Shown one piece after another: positions 51,249 through 61,368 of a stretch of 64,000 nucleotides of DNA. Where the stretch lies: positions 245,210 to 309,209 of the forward strand of contig NJBN01000001.1 of NCBI GenBank assembly GCA_005223185.1, in the 5' to 3' direction. The notes beneath the pieces are model-generated. The model did not search any database, had not been told where the DNA came from, and worked only from the letters and a program-made list of their open reading frames with translations. The stretch comes from a candidate division LCP-89 bacterium B3_LCP (GTDB lineage: Bacteria > Electryoneota > B3-LCP). A program made the translations under genes and the position numbers. Within the stretch, counting starts at the first letter, position 1; each line of letters begins with the position of its first letter.

Positions 51249-53258
51249 ATGAAGGTGAGGATCCTCCTCTTGTTAATGGTTGGCGCAGTCCTCATTTGGG
51301 CAGGTTGCACCACAAATGACGGTAACGGTACCGGTCCGGAGTATGTGTTTGATGGTGAACCAATTGAAGGTGAACTTACATCACTTTTCGATTGGGGAGT
51401 AGATGATGCCTTCTTGGTCCAGGGTGATCTTACCATTCCAGCAGGTGAAACGGTAACCATTCCCGCGGGAAAAGAATTGCGCTTTGCTTACGAATATGAT
51501 GGTGAAGGCAGGCGGATTTACTATAAGATGATCGTCAATGGGAAATTGGTCGCTGTTGGCAATGAGAATGCAAATATCGTCTTCACTTCTGCTGAAGGAT
51601 CGGTAGGCGCAGGCGATTTCGGACAATGGCGAGCGATCATATTCGATGATTCACTGCACAGGATTACCAATCCTTCAGACAGTTCCCTCATGGAATATTG
51701 TCTCATACAGTTTGGGGCATCAGCAGATACCAGCGCACGCTACCCATTGGCGGATACCACGTTCGATTATACAATCGTCGGCAATGACACGGTGGATATA
51801 GATACAACTATAACCAATGACGGTATCTTCATCCAGGGCGCGATTTTGTGTTGGAATTCTAGTCCCATCATTCGCAACTGTACCTTAGTCGAGAACGGGT
51901 ATCATGCAATTCTGTGTTACGGGGAAAATGCCAGTCCTGTGATCATCAACACCAATATATACCAGAATGACGGTGATGGTGTCCGCTGTGACCCCGAGGA
52001 GCATAGAGGAAACCCGGATATCTGGTTTACCAACAGCAAGGAGAATAACGGACGTCAATTTGGGGATTGTCCGGAAGGTGTCGGTGATCTGATTGACATA
52101 AACATAAATCGTGATTCCTGCGACTTTCACTACAACATAAAACTGGAACCCTTCTTCAATGATTTCGACAATCAGGATTATAGTCTGCACGCCTGTTCCC
52201 ATCTGATCATGGCGGGTGTGGACACGACCACTATAGGTTCCATACCATATACTGTTGGTAATAATGAACTACGAGGTCTCCTGCAAAAGAACACCCCGTT
52301 ATCTGCCGGTGAATGGCGGGTCTCCTGCAATGCTTTCGTGGAAGAGGGAGACAGCTTGAAAATAGAATCGGGCGCTGAGTTGGTATTCGAAGGATTTTAC
52401 AACCTGCGCATTGGTGGCGTTTTAAAGGCTGATGGCGTGAATTTCACTCCAGTCGATCCGGAAGACCCCGAACAGTGGTGGTCAGGGATCTATTTTGCCA
52501 GTGAATCGGATCCTTCTTCTTACATTACCAACTCCACCTTTACAAACGCTTCCACCACGATGAAAGTCGATCCCTACGTTCAGGAGGATCCATTCGGAGG
52601 CGCTATTATAGTAGATGGATGTTCACCAACCATCAGCGGCAATACGTTTGAAAATTGCGAATATACAGCGGTTAGTTGTCTGAACAGCGCTCAATCTGTA
52701 GTAGCCTACAATACCATAGACGGCTTTGGTATTACTGGTATATACTGCTATGACAGTTCCCCCACCATACATCACAATGTGATCCACGATGGGGAGGGTA
52801 ACGGTATCTGGTGTAATGTTAGTTCTTCACCGACTATAACTGACAACCTGATCTACAATACCACAGTCAATGGGATTAAATGTCGTAATTTATCATCACC
52901 GCATATAGAATACCTGACAATTACGGGCAGCGGTTATTCCGGGGTATTTTGTGATGATCACTCAGACCCAACCATAACCAATACCATCATCGCCCTTAAC
53001 GGTTCGGCAAGTACCTGGCTGGCAGGTTATGGCAATGGTATAAAAGTAAACAATTCTTCCAGCCCAATTTTATCCTACAACGACGTGTATCAACCTGACG
53101 GACAGGGCGATCCTTATGGCGGCAATGTTACCGCCGGTTTCAATAGTATCAGTATGGATCCCTTGTTCGATTCGAACTATCATGTGGGTAATGATACCCT
53201 ATTGACCGCTTCTTCAACTGGCGGCAAGATAGGCGCCTATGGTCAGGGTAATTGGTAG
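51249..53258 (+). CDS. Right-handed beta-helix lipoprotein
   Basis: The 669-aa protein has a lipobox WAGC (about residues 17-20). Two modules each begin with a cap of the form LTIPAGETVTIPAGKELRF (about 65-80) or SLKIESGAELVFEG (about 370-385), followed by a VxGxLxAxG strand pair and then parallel beta-helix rungs such as SPIIRNCTLVENGYHAI, SPTISGNTFENCEYTAV and SSPTITDNLIYNTTVNGI. This matches PbH1/NosD-type right-handed beta-helix proteins, often polysaccharide-binding or -cleaving. No clear catalytic residues can be named. It has no sorting domain; it is lipid-anchored. It follows the receptor gene by 64 bases and has the same cap style as the 56176-60555 protein. Confidence 0.85.
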   Translation: MKVRILLLLMVGAVLIWAGCTTNDGNGTGPEYVFDGEPIEGELTSLFDWGVDDAFLVQGDLTIPAGETVTIPAGKELRFAYEYDGEGRRIYYKMIVNGKLVAVGNENANIVFTSAEGSVGAGDFGQWRAIIFDDSLHRITNPSDSSLMEYCLIQFGASADTSARYPLADTTFDYTIVGNDTVDIDTTITNDGIFIQGAILCWNSSPIIRNCTLVENGYHAILCYGENASPVIINTNIYQNDGDGVRCDPEEHRGNPDIWFTNSKENNGRQFGDCPEGVGDLIDININRDSCDFHYNIKLEPFFNDFDNQDYSLHACSHLIMAGVDTTTIGSIPYTVGNNELRGLLQKNTPLSAGEWRVSCNAFVEEGDSLKIESGAELVFEGFYNLRIGGVLKADGVNFTPVDPEDPEQWWSGIYFASESDPSSYITNSTFTNASTTMKVDPYVQEDPFGGAIIVDGCSPTISGNTFENCEYTAVSCLNSAQSVVAYNTIDGFGITGIYCYDSSPTIHHNVIHDGEGNGIWCNVSSSPTITDNLIYNTTVNGIKCRNLSSPHIEYLTITGSGYSGVFCDDHSDPTITNTIIALNGSASTWLAGYGNGIKVNNSSSPILSYNDVYQPDGQGDPYGGNVTAGFNSISMDPLFDSNYHVGNDTLLTASSTGGKIGAYGQGNW

Positions 53259-53379
53259 GGAAGATTTCTGTAGATAGAAGAATAATTTAAAACAAACAGA
53301 CCCCCTGTTCAAAATAACTTTCAGGGAAAGGGCACCGTCCTGTTGGGAGGTAGCACTCCCTATTTGGAGGTTGATGAAT

Positions 53380-56139
53380 ATGATAAGGAAACGGATCTCC
53401 TTCAGCCTGATGATTGGTTTAATGGTTCTGGTTACCATAGCCGGAGCTCGTGACGATCAATCCATCATACAAAAATACCAGCCACCGGAAACAGCCATTG
53501 CGAATATCGCGCGTTATAACCGGGTACACCGTAAAGGAAACATCTGGATGAACTTTACCAACTGGGGTTTCTTTGGTAACTACAGTAACGGCGATCCGGA
53601 TGCCATGGAGGATCCGGAATACCCCGGAACCTGGGCTCCACAATGCGAATACCCCGGTGCTTCCGATGTGCAGTATCTGTTTATGGCCGCCATCTGGGTT
53701 GGAGCGCTGGTAGAGGAAGCAGGGTTCTATTTCCCCCGTATTTCCGTAGGTTCAGAGGGGTGGACCGGACCGGGCCGCAATAATTTTGAACTTGAGCCCG
53801 GCGAAATAGGCGGTTTACCGCAGAAAGAGCATGGGATACGTGAACGCAGTACTATACAGAATTCCTACAACCGCCTGGGTGAATACGTTTATGACGAAGA
53901 TGCCATCGCAGAGCAGGACTATTTAGCAGTTTACACCGATACCTTAGACGCCCAGTTCTGGACAGGATCGGATATTGTTGACGGTCCCCATTTTCCATTA
54001 GGCGTGAGGATCAGCCAATCATCCTATTCCTGGTCTTATAATTACGCTCAGGATTTCATTCTTATAGACTACGAATTCGAGAATATCGCCAGCAATTTCC
54101 TACGGAACTTTTACATTGGTTTATATGTAGATGCCGATGTGGGATTATTGGGATCACCCTCATACTATGAAGATGATATCTGCGGTTTCCAGAGGTGGTA
54201 CTATTATGATAGATACCTTCCTGATGGATCAACTGTACCGGATTCCTTGATAATCAATACCGCTTATATTTCTGATAATGACGGACGCCCCCAAACCATT
54301 GATTCCGGCAATGACTACACTTGTCCGGACGTCACCGGTACACGCGTCGTACGTGCGCCGAATCCGAGACTCGAGACCTCATTCAATTGGTGGATTTCCA
54401 ACGGTAATTCCGACTTGGATTTCGGACCATCCTGGCTTACAGATGGTTCTGAAGGGAACTGGACAGCAACTTACGGCACCCCGAACGGTGATGCCCGCAA
54501 ATATTTCGTCATGTCAAATGGTGAATTCGATTACGATCAGATACATGTCGCCGACGACTCCTGGATTGAAGATAACCCCCAAATCACTTATGATGAAGAC
54601 AGCGTAGCTACAATTCATCCATGGAAGATAGAGGAATATTCTGAAGCGGGCGATTTAGCGAATGGTTATGATACACGTTACCTAATTTCCTGGGGTCCGT
54701 TAGGTATCCGGGATCACCAGGAACCAGGCACCGGCGAATGGGTCTATCGTTTAAATCCCGGTGAAAAGTTCCACATGACCATGGCGTACATAGCTGGTGC
54801 TAACTTCCATACACCCGATGCACCGCAGGGAAACGTTTCAGGGACCAATCCAGTTAATGAATCACTCTTCAATTTTGCTCATTTGCAGCATAACGCTGCC
54901 TGGGCTGCCCGCGTATTCGACAATGACATGGTGGACACCAACGGCGATGGATGGTATGGTGAAGACGTCGGCAGCGATATGCTATACGCGGAAAACATCG
55001 GGGATTCGGTGATCTATTTTGGTGAATTCATAGACATCTATCCGGGACCTGATGCGGATGGTACTGAACGAAACGGGAAGTTGGATGCAAATGAAGATGG
55101 CATTTCCCGTCCGGAATTCGTCTACGATCCTCGCTATGGTGAATTGAACATCGGTTATACGCAGTACAACAATGTTATCGACCTCGGTGATGGTATCCCG
55201 GATTTCAAAGGTCCGCCACCGCCGCCTATCCCTGAGCTCAGTTATGAACTAACCGAGACAGAGGTAATCCTTCGCTGGAATAACAACTCTGAAGATCAGG
55301 AGTACTTTGATCCCTTCTCGCACGCTCAGGACTTTGAAGGTTATAGAATCTACGTATCGAATACTGGACTGGAATACGATTATCAATTATTGGCAGAATT
55401 TGATGTTGTGGACTTTGCCTATTACAGCATAACTGATTCACTGGCGACGATTCCGGATGCTCAGACCAACGGCGCTGCTACCATAGATACACTGGGTGAT
55501 GGTTTAACTTATTATCGCAAACCTGTCAATACCAACACCGGCTTGTTGGCGATAGAAGAGACCGATTCGACCTACATCTATGCGATCAATAACGCCCATG
55601 CGCTTTTCCCGAGGTACTACAGCGTAACTGCCTTTGATTTTGGTGATCCCAGTTCGGGTACAGAGCCGTTGGAAACGGCTCGCAACGCCAATAGAGTTTA
55701 CGTTGCCCCGTCGGGGAATCCTCAAAACAAGGTCAGCGTCGTGCCTAATCCCTACCGGGCTTATGAAGATTACACGCAGACGTACATAGAGACCAGCCCG
55801 GGTTCCGGTCTTTCCTGGGAAAATCAGGATGATGGAACTCCCGATTATTTCCCGCAGACCGACCGGCGTTTGGAGTTTATTAATCTCCCCATCAAATGCC
55901 TAATTCGCATATATACAGTCGCAGGAGATTTAGTCCAGATCATCCCGCATACGACTGAAATAATAAATAATTTTGGTGATCCTAATACTGGTTGGGTGAG
56001 TGATCATTCTGAGGGCTGGGATCTGAACAACCGAAATGGGCAGCAGGTGGTTTCAGGTCTTTACATGTTCAGTGTGGAAAACCTGACCTCAGGAAACGAA
56101 GGTAATATCGAAGTTGGTAAATTCGTCATCATTCGATGA
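53380..56139 (+). CDS. Large secreted protein with variant C-terminal sorting domain
   Basis: ATG 53380 has GGAGG at 53366-53370, 9 bases upstream; TTG 53371 and ATG 53374 lie too close to it. The 919-aa protein has a signal peptide (ISFSLMIGLMVLVTIAGA). The long first part (about 30-600) contains YNRVHRKGNIWMNFTNWGFFGN and FILIDYEFENIASNFLRNFYIGLYVDADVG, a strand-rich arrangement seen in uncharacterised proteins of FCB candidate phyla. A fibronectin-type-III-like segment (about 625-760, ELSYELTETEVILRWNN) follows. The end has VVPNPYRAY, RIYTVAGDLVQ, SGLYMFSVEN and VGKFVIIR, a variant of the sorting domain with an insertion. Function unknown. Confidence 0.8.
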   Translation: MIRKRISFSLMIGLMVLVTIAGARDDQSIIQKYQPPETAIANIARYNRVHRKGNIWMNFTNWGFFGNYSNGDPDAMEDPEYPGTWAPQCEYPGASDVQYLFMAAIWVGALVEEAGFYFPRISVGSEGWTGPGRNNFELEPGEIGGLPQKEHGIRERSTIQNSYNRLGEYVYDEDAIAEQDYLAVYTDTLDAQFWTGSDIVDGPHFPLGVRISQSSYSWSYNYAQDFILIDYEFENIASNFLRNFYIGLYVDADVGLLGSPSYYEDDICGFQRWYYYDRYLPDGSTVPDSLIINTAYISDNDGRPQTIDSGNDYTCPDVTGTRVVRAPNPRLETSFNWWISNGNSDLDFGPSWLTDGSEGNWTATYGTPNGDARKYFVMSNGEFDYDQIHVADDSWIEDNPQITYDEDSVATIHPWKIEEYSEAGDLANGYDTRYLISWGPLGIRDHQEPGTGEWVYRLNPGEKFHMTMAYIAGANFHTPDAPQGNVSGTNPVNESLFNFAHLQHNAAWAARVFDNDMVDTNGDGWYGEDVGSDMLYAENIGDSVIYFGEFIDIYPGPDADGTERNGKLDANEDGISRPEFVYDPRYGELNIGYTQYNNVIDLGDGIPDFKGPPPPPIPELSYELTETEVILRWNNNSEDQEYFDPFSHAQDFEGYRIYVSNTGLEYDYQLLAEFDVVDFAYYSITDSLATIPDAQTNGAATIDTLGDGLTYYRKPVNTNTGLLAIEETDSTYIYAINNAHALFPRYYSVTAFDFGDPSSGTEPLETARNANRVYVAPSGNPQNKVSVVPNPYRAYEDYTQTYIETSPGSGLSWENQDDGTPDYFPQTDRRLEFINLPIKCLIRIYTVAGDLVQIIPHTTEIINNFGDPNTGWVSDHSEGWDLNNRNGQQVVSGLYMFSVENLTSGNEGNIEVGKFVIIR

Positions 56140-56175
56140 TGCTTAAAGGAGCCATTTAGTAGCTCGGAGCAACTT

Positions 56176-59100
56176 ATGACCAAGCCAATCCGCAAAGTTC
56201 CGCGAAATAGCGTAAAGTCAAGCGCCATTGTAATTTGTATCATTTTAAGTGCGTCAGTTCTTTTCGCTGCACAGGATCAAGCAGCCCTGACCCCGGGTTC
56301 GCCTGACGGCACTGCCATCAATGGCAGCGTTTCCGGCGTGTGGGATATTACCGGGTCTCCTTACAATGTAGATGGATCAATTACCGTCGAGGAAGGTGAC
56401 AGCTTGATCATCGAAGCTGGCGTCGAAGTCGTTTTTGACGGGAATTACCAGTTTGTGGTGGAGGGGTATCTCTATGCCGTCGGCGCCGAAACAAGCGGAG
56501 ATTCAATCATCTTCAGAGCCGATGACCCATTAGTGGGCTGGGGAGGAATTCGCCTCAATCAGGCTCATGTAAATTCCCGCCTGGAGTATTGTCATTTTAC
56601 TGGCGGATGGGCTAATGGAATTGATTTTCCTGATAACTGCGGCGGAGCTCTCTATATCTACGGTTCAATTGCTGCAGTGAGTCACTGTTCATTTGTTGGG
56701 AATCACGCGGCGTACAACGGCGGAGCTATTTTCATCTGGGGTTCTACCCCTGATATGGAATATAATCTCTTTACCGGTAACTTTGCCGATAATCTCTACG
56801 GGCATGCTTTATATATGGGGAGCTGCCCTGGTGTGGCTTTGAATCATTTTACCATAGCAGGAAATAACAGCACGGAGAACGATTCCACCAGTTACAGCCT
56901 TTATGTAACGTCCATGTCTTTTGAGATGCAAAATAGCATTCTCTGGGACACCCATTACTTCTCATTCGATGATGCCATAATCACCTATAGTGTAGTCGAT
57001 ACTCTTGAAGATGAAGTTCTGGAACTCTTCGGTGAGGGTAACTTAAATATAGATCCGCTCTTCGTCTTCCTGGACAGTCTCAATCAGAACACAGACTTGC
57101 ATCTGAACCTGCATAGTCCTTGTATCGATGCTGCCTCAGTGCTATCCCCATATACCAACGAACTGGAACCGCACGGCGATAGAGCCAATATGGGCGCTTA
57201 TGGAAATAGTCAAATAGCCGCCATTTCCGTCCCAGTCTTATCATTTTCGGCGGATTCTGTGATGACTTATCTACCTACAGACTCAACCTATTTCTATCTT
57301 CAGAAGATAGGTACTTCAGGTACAGTTGTCAAGGATACGACCGGGCAAAATGCGTACCCGGCGTATACGAGAATCTACAATTTAGGAAAACAACCTCTAC
57401 ATATATATGATATCGAATTCTCAGATAATCAGTACGGTAGTAATTTTTGGAATTTAGTTGATAGCACTTTAACACCTATTTCCCTGGTGATTGCACCCTC
57501 AGCTTCAGCTAATCTTACGATGACATTTACGCCTGAAGTCTTAGGTTTCATCAGTGCTACTGCTACCTTCATCGACAATGATGATTTTGCCAATGTTGTT
57601 TTGACGCTAGAGGGTATAGGTGTAGATCCGGTTATGGAAGCCAATCCAACTAATTTCGATTTCCCGCTTACGGCTGTAGGAGCCCAAGTCCCCATGAACA
57701 TTAACATATCCAATGTGGGAACGGGTGCTGGATCAGATTTAATAATCAGTTGGTACGGTACCAGTAGTAATTTCCATATAGAAGATGGGGCGGGGAATAC
57801 ATCCGGTAATGAAGCAATTCCTGTTGGTGGAGCGACTACACATCAGATCGTGTTCACTCCCCAGAATGCAAGCCTCGGTTTTATTGACAGTCTCTTTTAT
57901 GAGAACAATGCCGGTGATGATTTCTATATCTACGTCAGCGGATCGGCGGAAGAGCCAGATCTGGATTGGGAACCGGATTCACTTGAATTCAGCGTGGTGA
58001 CTGTCGATCAGGATTCAACACTCGAAATCTGGGTTTACAACGAATATGGTGGTGTAAATTTGGTGTTGGGTAACTGGGATCTAACTGATTTTACCAGTTC
58101 GAACGACTTCACCATAGTGATGCCTCCGTCACCAGTAATTCCACCTCAGGACAGCACCAATGTTCAGGTAATATTCCATCCGGATTCTGCGGGTACTTAC
58201 AACGAAGTGCTGTCTATAGGAACGAATATGCCGGACGCAGATGTGATCATTGTTCGTTTGTTGGGTACTGGTACCAGTCAGATAAACTGGGTTATCGATG
58301 AAGTGAGTGGCACCTGGACTGCCGCCCAGTCGCCCTATTACGTGGTTGGTGATATTTCGATTCTTGAGGGTGAGACCTTAGTTATAGAGCCGAACGTCGA
58401 TGTGGTGTTCGAGGGCGATTTTGAAATCCATGTTTATGGGAAGCTGGATGCCCAGGGTACTGCTACGGACACGATCGAATTTACCACAATCGACGAAGTG
58501 GACAGCACCTGGTCGGGGATAACTTTCGAGACAGGTTCTTCTTCTGAATCTGTGATGAGTTTTTGTGCCTTACATCGCGGAGCCGTGTATGACTCATCTA
58601 TGTTTGGCGGCGCTATGAGAATTAAACAGGCAGCTCCTACTATCGAATCCTGCCTTTTCTATGATAACGTAGCTTACCGTGGCGGCGCCTTGGCACTTTT
58701 AAATGCTTCTGAAGCTACCGTAACCGGGTGTACCTTCTATGAGAACAGCGCGGATTCTGCCTTCCTGGATTCTACCTATGGCTATGGAGGTGGTATATTC
58801 GTTAACTGGTACTCCAGGTCTGATGTGGTTGATTGCGAGTTCTATGATAATACAGCCATCTATGGTGGTGGTATCTACCTTGTTGGTGCCGATGGATCGG
58901 TAACTTCATGCAACGTCTTCGACAACCAGGCCTCCGAGATGGGAGGTGGGATTTTCATAGGATCTGGTTCTACCACTGAAATGGCGGAAAATGAGATTTA
59001 TAGTAACGTTTCAGCGACCGGCGGCGGTGTCGCCATTCATGGTTACAGCAGACCATATATCCATAATGAGGCTATCTACCAGAACACAGCCGATTCTACT

Positions 59101-60555
59101 GGCGGTACCGGTGGTACAGGTGGCGGAATGTTCATACAGGATGGGTGTAATCCGGTGATTCTGCAAACATTATTCGCTGAAAATACAGCGCCACTGGGAG
59201 GCAGTGCACTCTACACGATTGGATCTGGCGCAATAATCAACTACTGTACTTTTGCTGCAACAGGTTCTGAGGTGGATGGTTGGCTGTTAACGGCGATGGG
59301 TGGTGATCAGAGTATGATCTCCAACTCGATATTGTGGGGAACCGGATGGGTGGACAGCTCTTACGTTCCACTCTACACTGAAGAATCAGACATTGCCATT
59401 TCATTTAGCGACGTCATTGACAGTTTGATGTATCCGGATGCAGCCAACAGCAATATAAACGATAATCCTGATTTTACTGGAATCGGCACGATACCAGAGA
59501 TGTACTTATTATCAGGAACTTCGCCGTGTCTGGATAAATCCGAAGAAGGTGGTGAAATCGGATTTAATGGCGGAAGTTCAACACTGGATTGGACCGTTAC
59601 GCTAGTTCTGTTACAGAACCCGGTACAGATGAACGATATGAATTTCGTCTTAACCAGCACCATTCCTCTAACCTCACCACCCTTCATGTACCTGGAACAG
59701 GATCTTCCTGATACTCTGGAATATATACCTGTTGACAGCGCTTATATGGCTCAAATCGCACCCATGGTTTACCGCCAGGCTATCTTCGAATCTGAGTTGG
59801 ATTATCCGAGTATTGCTACTTTCACTTTCAACAATATAATGGGTGATCAGGGCGAAATGGTGCAGGATTTCATAGCCAGTACGCTGTCATCATTCAGCAA
59901 TACCATAACCTATGGTGACGAACTGATAGCTCAATTCAGATCAACCGGTGGAACCGGATCATGGGGTATTTTCCCTGAATACTATACAGAACCGAAACCC
60001 GTCGATCCTGAACTGGAGGCGATCGGAATGGCATACCAGATCTTCACTGCCGGCGCAGATGTGGCTGAAGGACGAGTTGAATTCCTGTTGAACGAGACGA
60101 TCTTAGGTTCTTACAGCGCTGATGGTTGTGGCATAGCAGTATGGAATGATGAAGGTCATTGGGACATGCTGCCTTCGTACCTTAACGGCAGCAAGGATGC
60201 TATCTGGGTGTCCGTTGAGGAGACCGGGACGTACAGGTTGATATGGGGTGATAACAGTAAGACCGTTGCATTGCCATCGGAAATCACACTAATGCAGAAT
60301 TACCCCAACCCATTCAACCCGGAAACGGTCATAGGCTTCGCGATGCCTGATGCCGGTCTGGTAAAGTTAGACGTTTACAACTTGATGGGACGCAAGGTTA
60401 CCACTCTGCTTAACGAATATGTTGGACCTGGTTTTCATCAGATTCGCTGGACCGGAGAAAACAGTTATGGTGTATCTGCCTCAAGTGGCGTTTATTTTTA
60501 CAGGCTTGAAGTGGGCAGCCAGATGATAAGTAAGAAAATGATTCTCCTGCGATAA
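56176..60555 (+). CDS. Giant secreted multi-domain beta-helix protein with C-terminal sorting domain
   Basis: The 1459-aa protein has a signal peptide (AIVICIILSASVLFAAQ). Domains in order: cap plus beta-helix (about 50-345: SITVEEGDSLIIEAGVEVVF, then GGALYIYGSIAAVSHCSF rungs), two or three ASPM/HYDIN-like Ig domains (about 400-700: RIYNLGKQPLHIYDIEFS, VPMNINISNVGTGAGSDLII), a second cap plus longer beta-helix (about 710-1110: ISILEGETLVIEPNVDVVF, GGGIYLVGADGSVTSCNVF), a strand-rich part, and a T9SS type A-like sorting domain (about 1380-1459: YPNPFNPETVIGF, YNLMGRKV, SGVYFYRLEVG, KKMILLR). The two cap-helix units look like an internal duplication. It is probably exposed at the cell surface; substrate unknown. 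Confidence 0.87.
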   Translation: MTKPIRKVPRNSVKSSAIVICIILSASVLFAAQDQAALTPGSPDGTAINGSVSGVWDITGSPYNVDGSITVEEGDSLIIEAGVEVVFDGNYQFVVEGYLYAVGAETSGDSIIFRADDPLVGWGGIRLNQAHVNSRLEYCHFTGGWANGIDFPDNCGGALYIYGSIAAVSHCSFVGNHAAYNGGAIFIWGSTPDMEYNLFTGNFADNLYGHALYMGSCPGVALNHFTIAGNNSTENDSTSYSLYVTSMSFEMQNSILWDTHYFSFDDAIITYSVVDTLEDEVLELFGEGNLNIDPLFVFLDSLNQNTDLHLNLHSPCIDAASVLSPYTNELEPHGDRANMGAYGNSQIAAISVPVLSFSADSVMTYLPTDSTYFYLQKIGTSGTVVKDTTGQNAYPAYTRIYNLGKQPLHIYDIEFSDNQYGSNFWNLVDSTLTPISLVIAPSASANLTMTFTPEVLGFISATATFIDNDDFANVVLTLEGIGVDPVMEANPTNFDFPLTAVGAQVPMNINISNVGTGAGSDLIISWYGTSSNFHIEDGAGNTSGNEAIPVGGATTHQIVFTPQNASLGFIDSLFYENNAGDDFYIYVSGSAEEPDLDWEPDSLEFSVVTVDQDSTLEIWVYNEYGGVNLVLGNWDLTDFTSSNDFTIVMPPSPVIPPQDSTNVQVIFHPDSAGTYNEVLSIGTNMPDADVIIVRLLGTGTSQINWVIDEVSGTWTAAQSPYYVVGDISILEGETLVIEPNVDVVFEGDFEIHVYGKLDAQGTATDTIEFTTIDEVDSTWSGITFETGSSSESVMSFCALHRGAVYDSSMFGGAMRIKQAAPTIESCLFYDNVAYRGGALALLNASEATVTGCTFYENSADSAFLDSTYGYGGGIFVNWYSRSDVVDCEFYDNTAIYGGGIYLVGADGSVTSCNVFDNQASEMGGGIFIGSGSTTEMAENEIYSNVSATGGGVAIHGYSRPYIHNEAIYQNTADSTGGTGGTGGGMFIQDGCNPVILQTLFAENTAPLGGSALYTIGSGAIINYCTFAATGSEVDGWLLTAMGGDQSMISNSILWGTGWVDSSYVPLYTEESDIAISFSDVIDSLMYPDAANSNINDNPDFTGIGTIPEMYLLSGTSPCLDKSEEGGEIGFNGGSSTLDWTVTLVLLQNPVQMNDMNFVLTSTIPLTSPPFMYLEQDLPDTLEYIPVDSAYMAQIAPMVYRQAIFESELDYPSIATFTFNNIMGDQGEMVQDFIASTLSSFSNTITYGDELIAQFRSTGGTGSWGIFPEYYTEPKPVDPELEAIGMAYQIFTAGADVAEGRVEFLLNETILGSYSADGCGIAVWNDEGHWDMLPSYLNGSKDAIWVSVEETGTYRLIWGDNSKTVALPSEITLMQNYPNPFNPETVIGFAMPDAGLVKLDVYNLMGRKVTTLLNEYVGPGFHQIRWTGENSYGVSASSGVYFYRLEVGSQMISKKMILLR

Positions 60556-60584
60556 ATCGAACATTACTTTCGGGAGCACAATAT

Positions 60585-61334
60585 ATGAAACGCTTCGTGC
60601 AAATACTACCAATCATTCTCATCTGTGGAGCGCTGCTTTTTGTGGGCTGCGCAACTGACGAGGGGACGGGTATTGAAGACCCGACCACAGCAACGGGATG
60701 GATAGAGTTGGGCTGGTCACAGTTCGAAATCGGTGATTACGATAATGCTGATTATTCATTCTCTTTCGGAATCAACGATGCTGAACAGGACTACTGGAAT
60801 GCCTACGAGGATTCGCTTTATGCTGCTGCGATTGGTGATTCTACGGGACAGGATTCGTTGCATCAAGTCATGATGGATCAGTTGGAAATCTTGACGGATG
60901 GTCTCACCGGTATAGGTTGGAATTCGGTCAAACAGGCCAACGCTGCCACAGCGTCCTTTGTCTTCATAAACGCGATTGACATCGATCCTGACTACATAGA
61001 CGCGTTGGCTGGCTTTGCTTTTTCACTGCAGACCATAGAACAGTGGCTGCAGTCGAACGAGAATGTCGAGTCAGTTCTGGGATTGGATCCCGACTGGGAG
61101 TTCGAACACGATTGGCAGATTGACTATTTAGACTTGATGTTGATGCGGGCGGAAAACTATTTCTTCTTAGCGGACTTCGAAGCCAGTCTGTTGGAAGCTT
61201 TAGTAGTTAATGATCTGGTTCGAGCGGATTATCCTCAACTTCCGGCATACACGGTTGAAGACTTTAATCTGGCTACAATTGAGGGCAGAACGGCGTTGAT
61301 TGAACTAATTGACACGCTGGAAGATTACTTGTAA
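60585..61334 (+). CDS. TPR-like lipoprotein
   Basis: The 249-aa protein has a lipobox FVGC (about residues 19-22). The mature part is helical and acidic. GWIELGWSQFEIGDYDNADYSFSFGI is a tetratricopeptide-like unit, and AATASFVFINAIDIDPDYIDALAGFAFSLQ and YFFLADFEASLLEALVVNDL look like further diverged units. It is probably a periplasm-facing or surface lipoprotein that binds partner proteins, perhaps an accessory to the secreted proteins of this locus. It lies 29 bases after the giant beta-helix gene and 34 bases before the PorV-like gene. Confidence 0.82.
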   Translation: MKRFVQILPIILICGALLFVGCATDEGTGIEDPTTATGWIELGWSQFEIGDYDNADYSFSFGINDAEQDYWNAYEDSLYAAAIGDSTGQDSLHQVMMDQLEILTDGLTGIGWNSVKQANAATASFVFINAIDIDPDYIDALAGFAFSLQTIEQWLQSNENVESVLGLDPDWEFEHDWQIDYLDLMLMRAENYFFLADFEASLLEALVVNDLVRADYPQLPAYTVEDFNLATIEGRTALIELIDTLEDYL

Positions 61335-61368
61335 AGAACGGAGTTTCCGGATTACGGGAGCGGAAATC

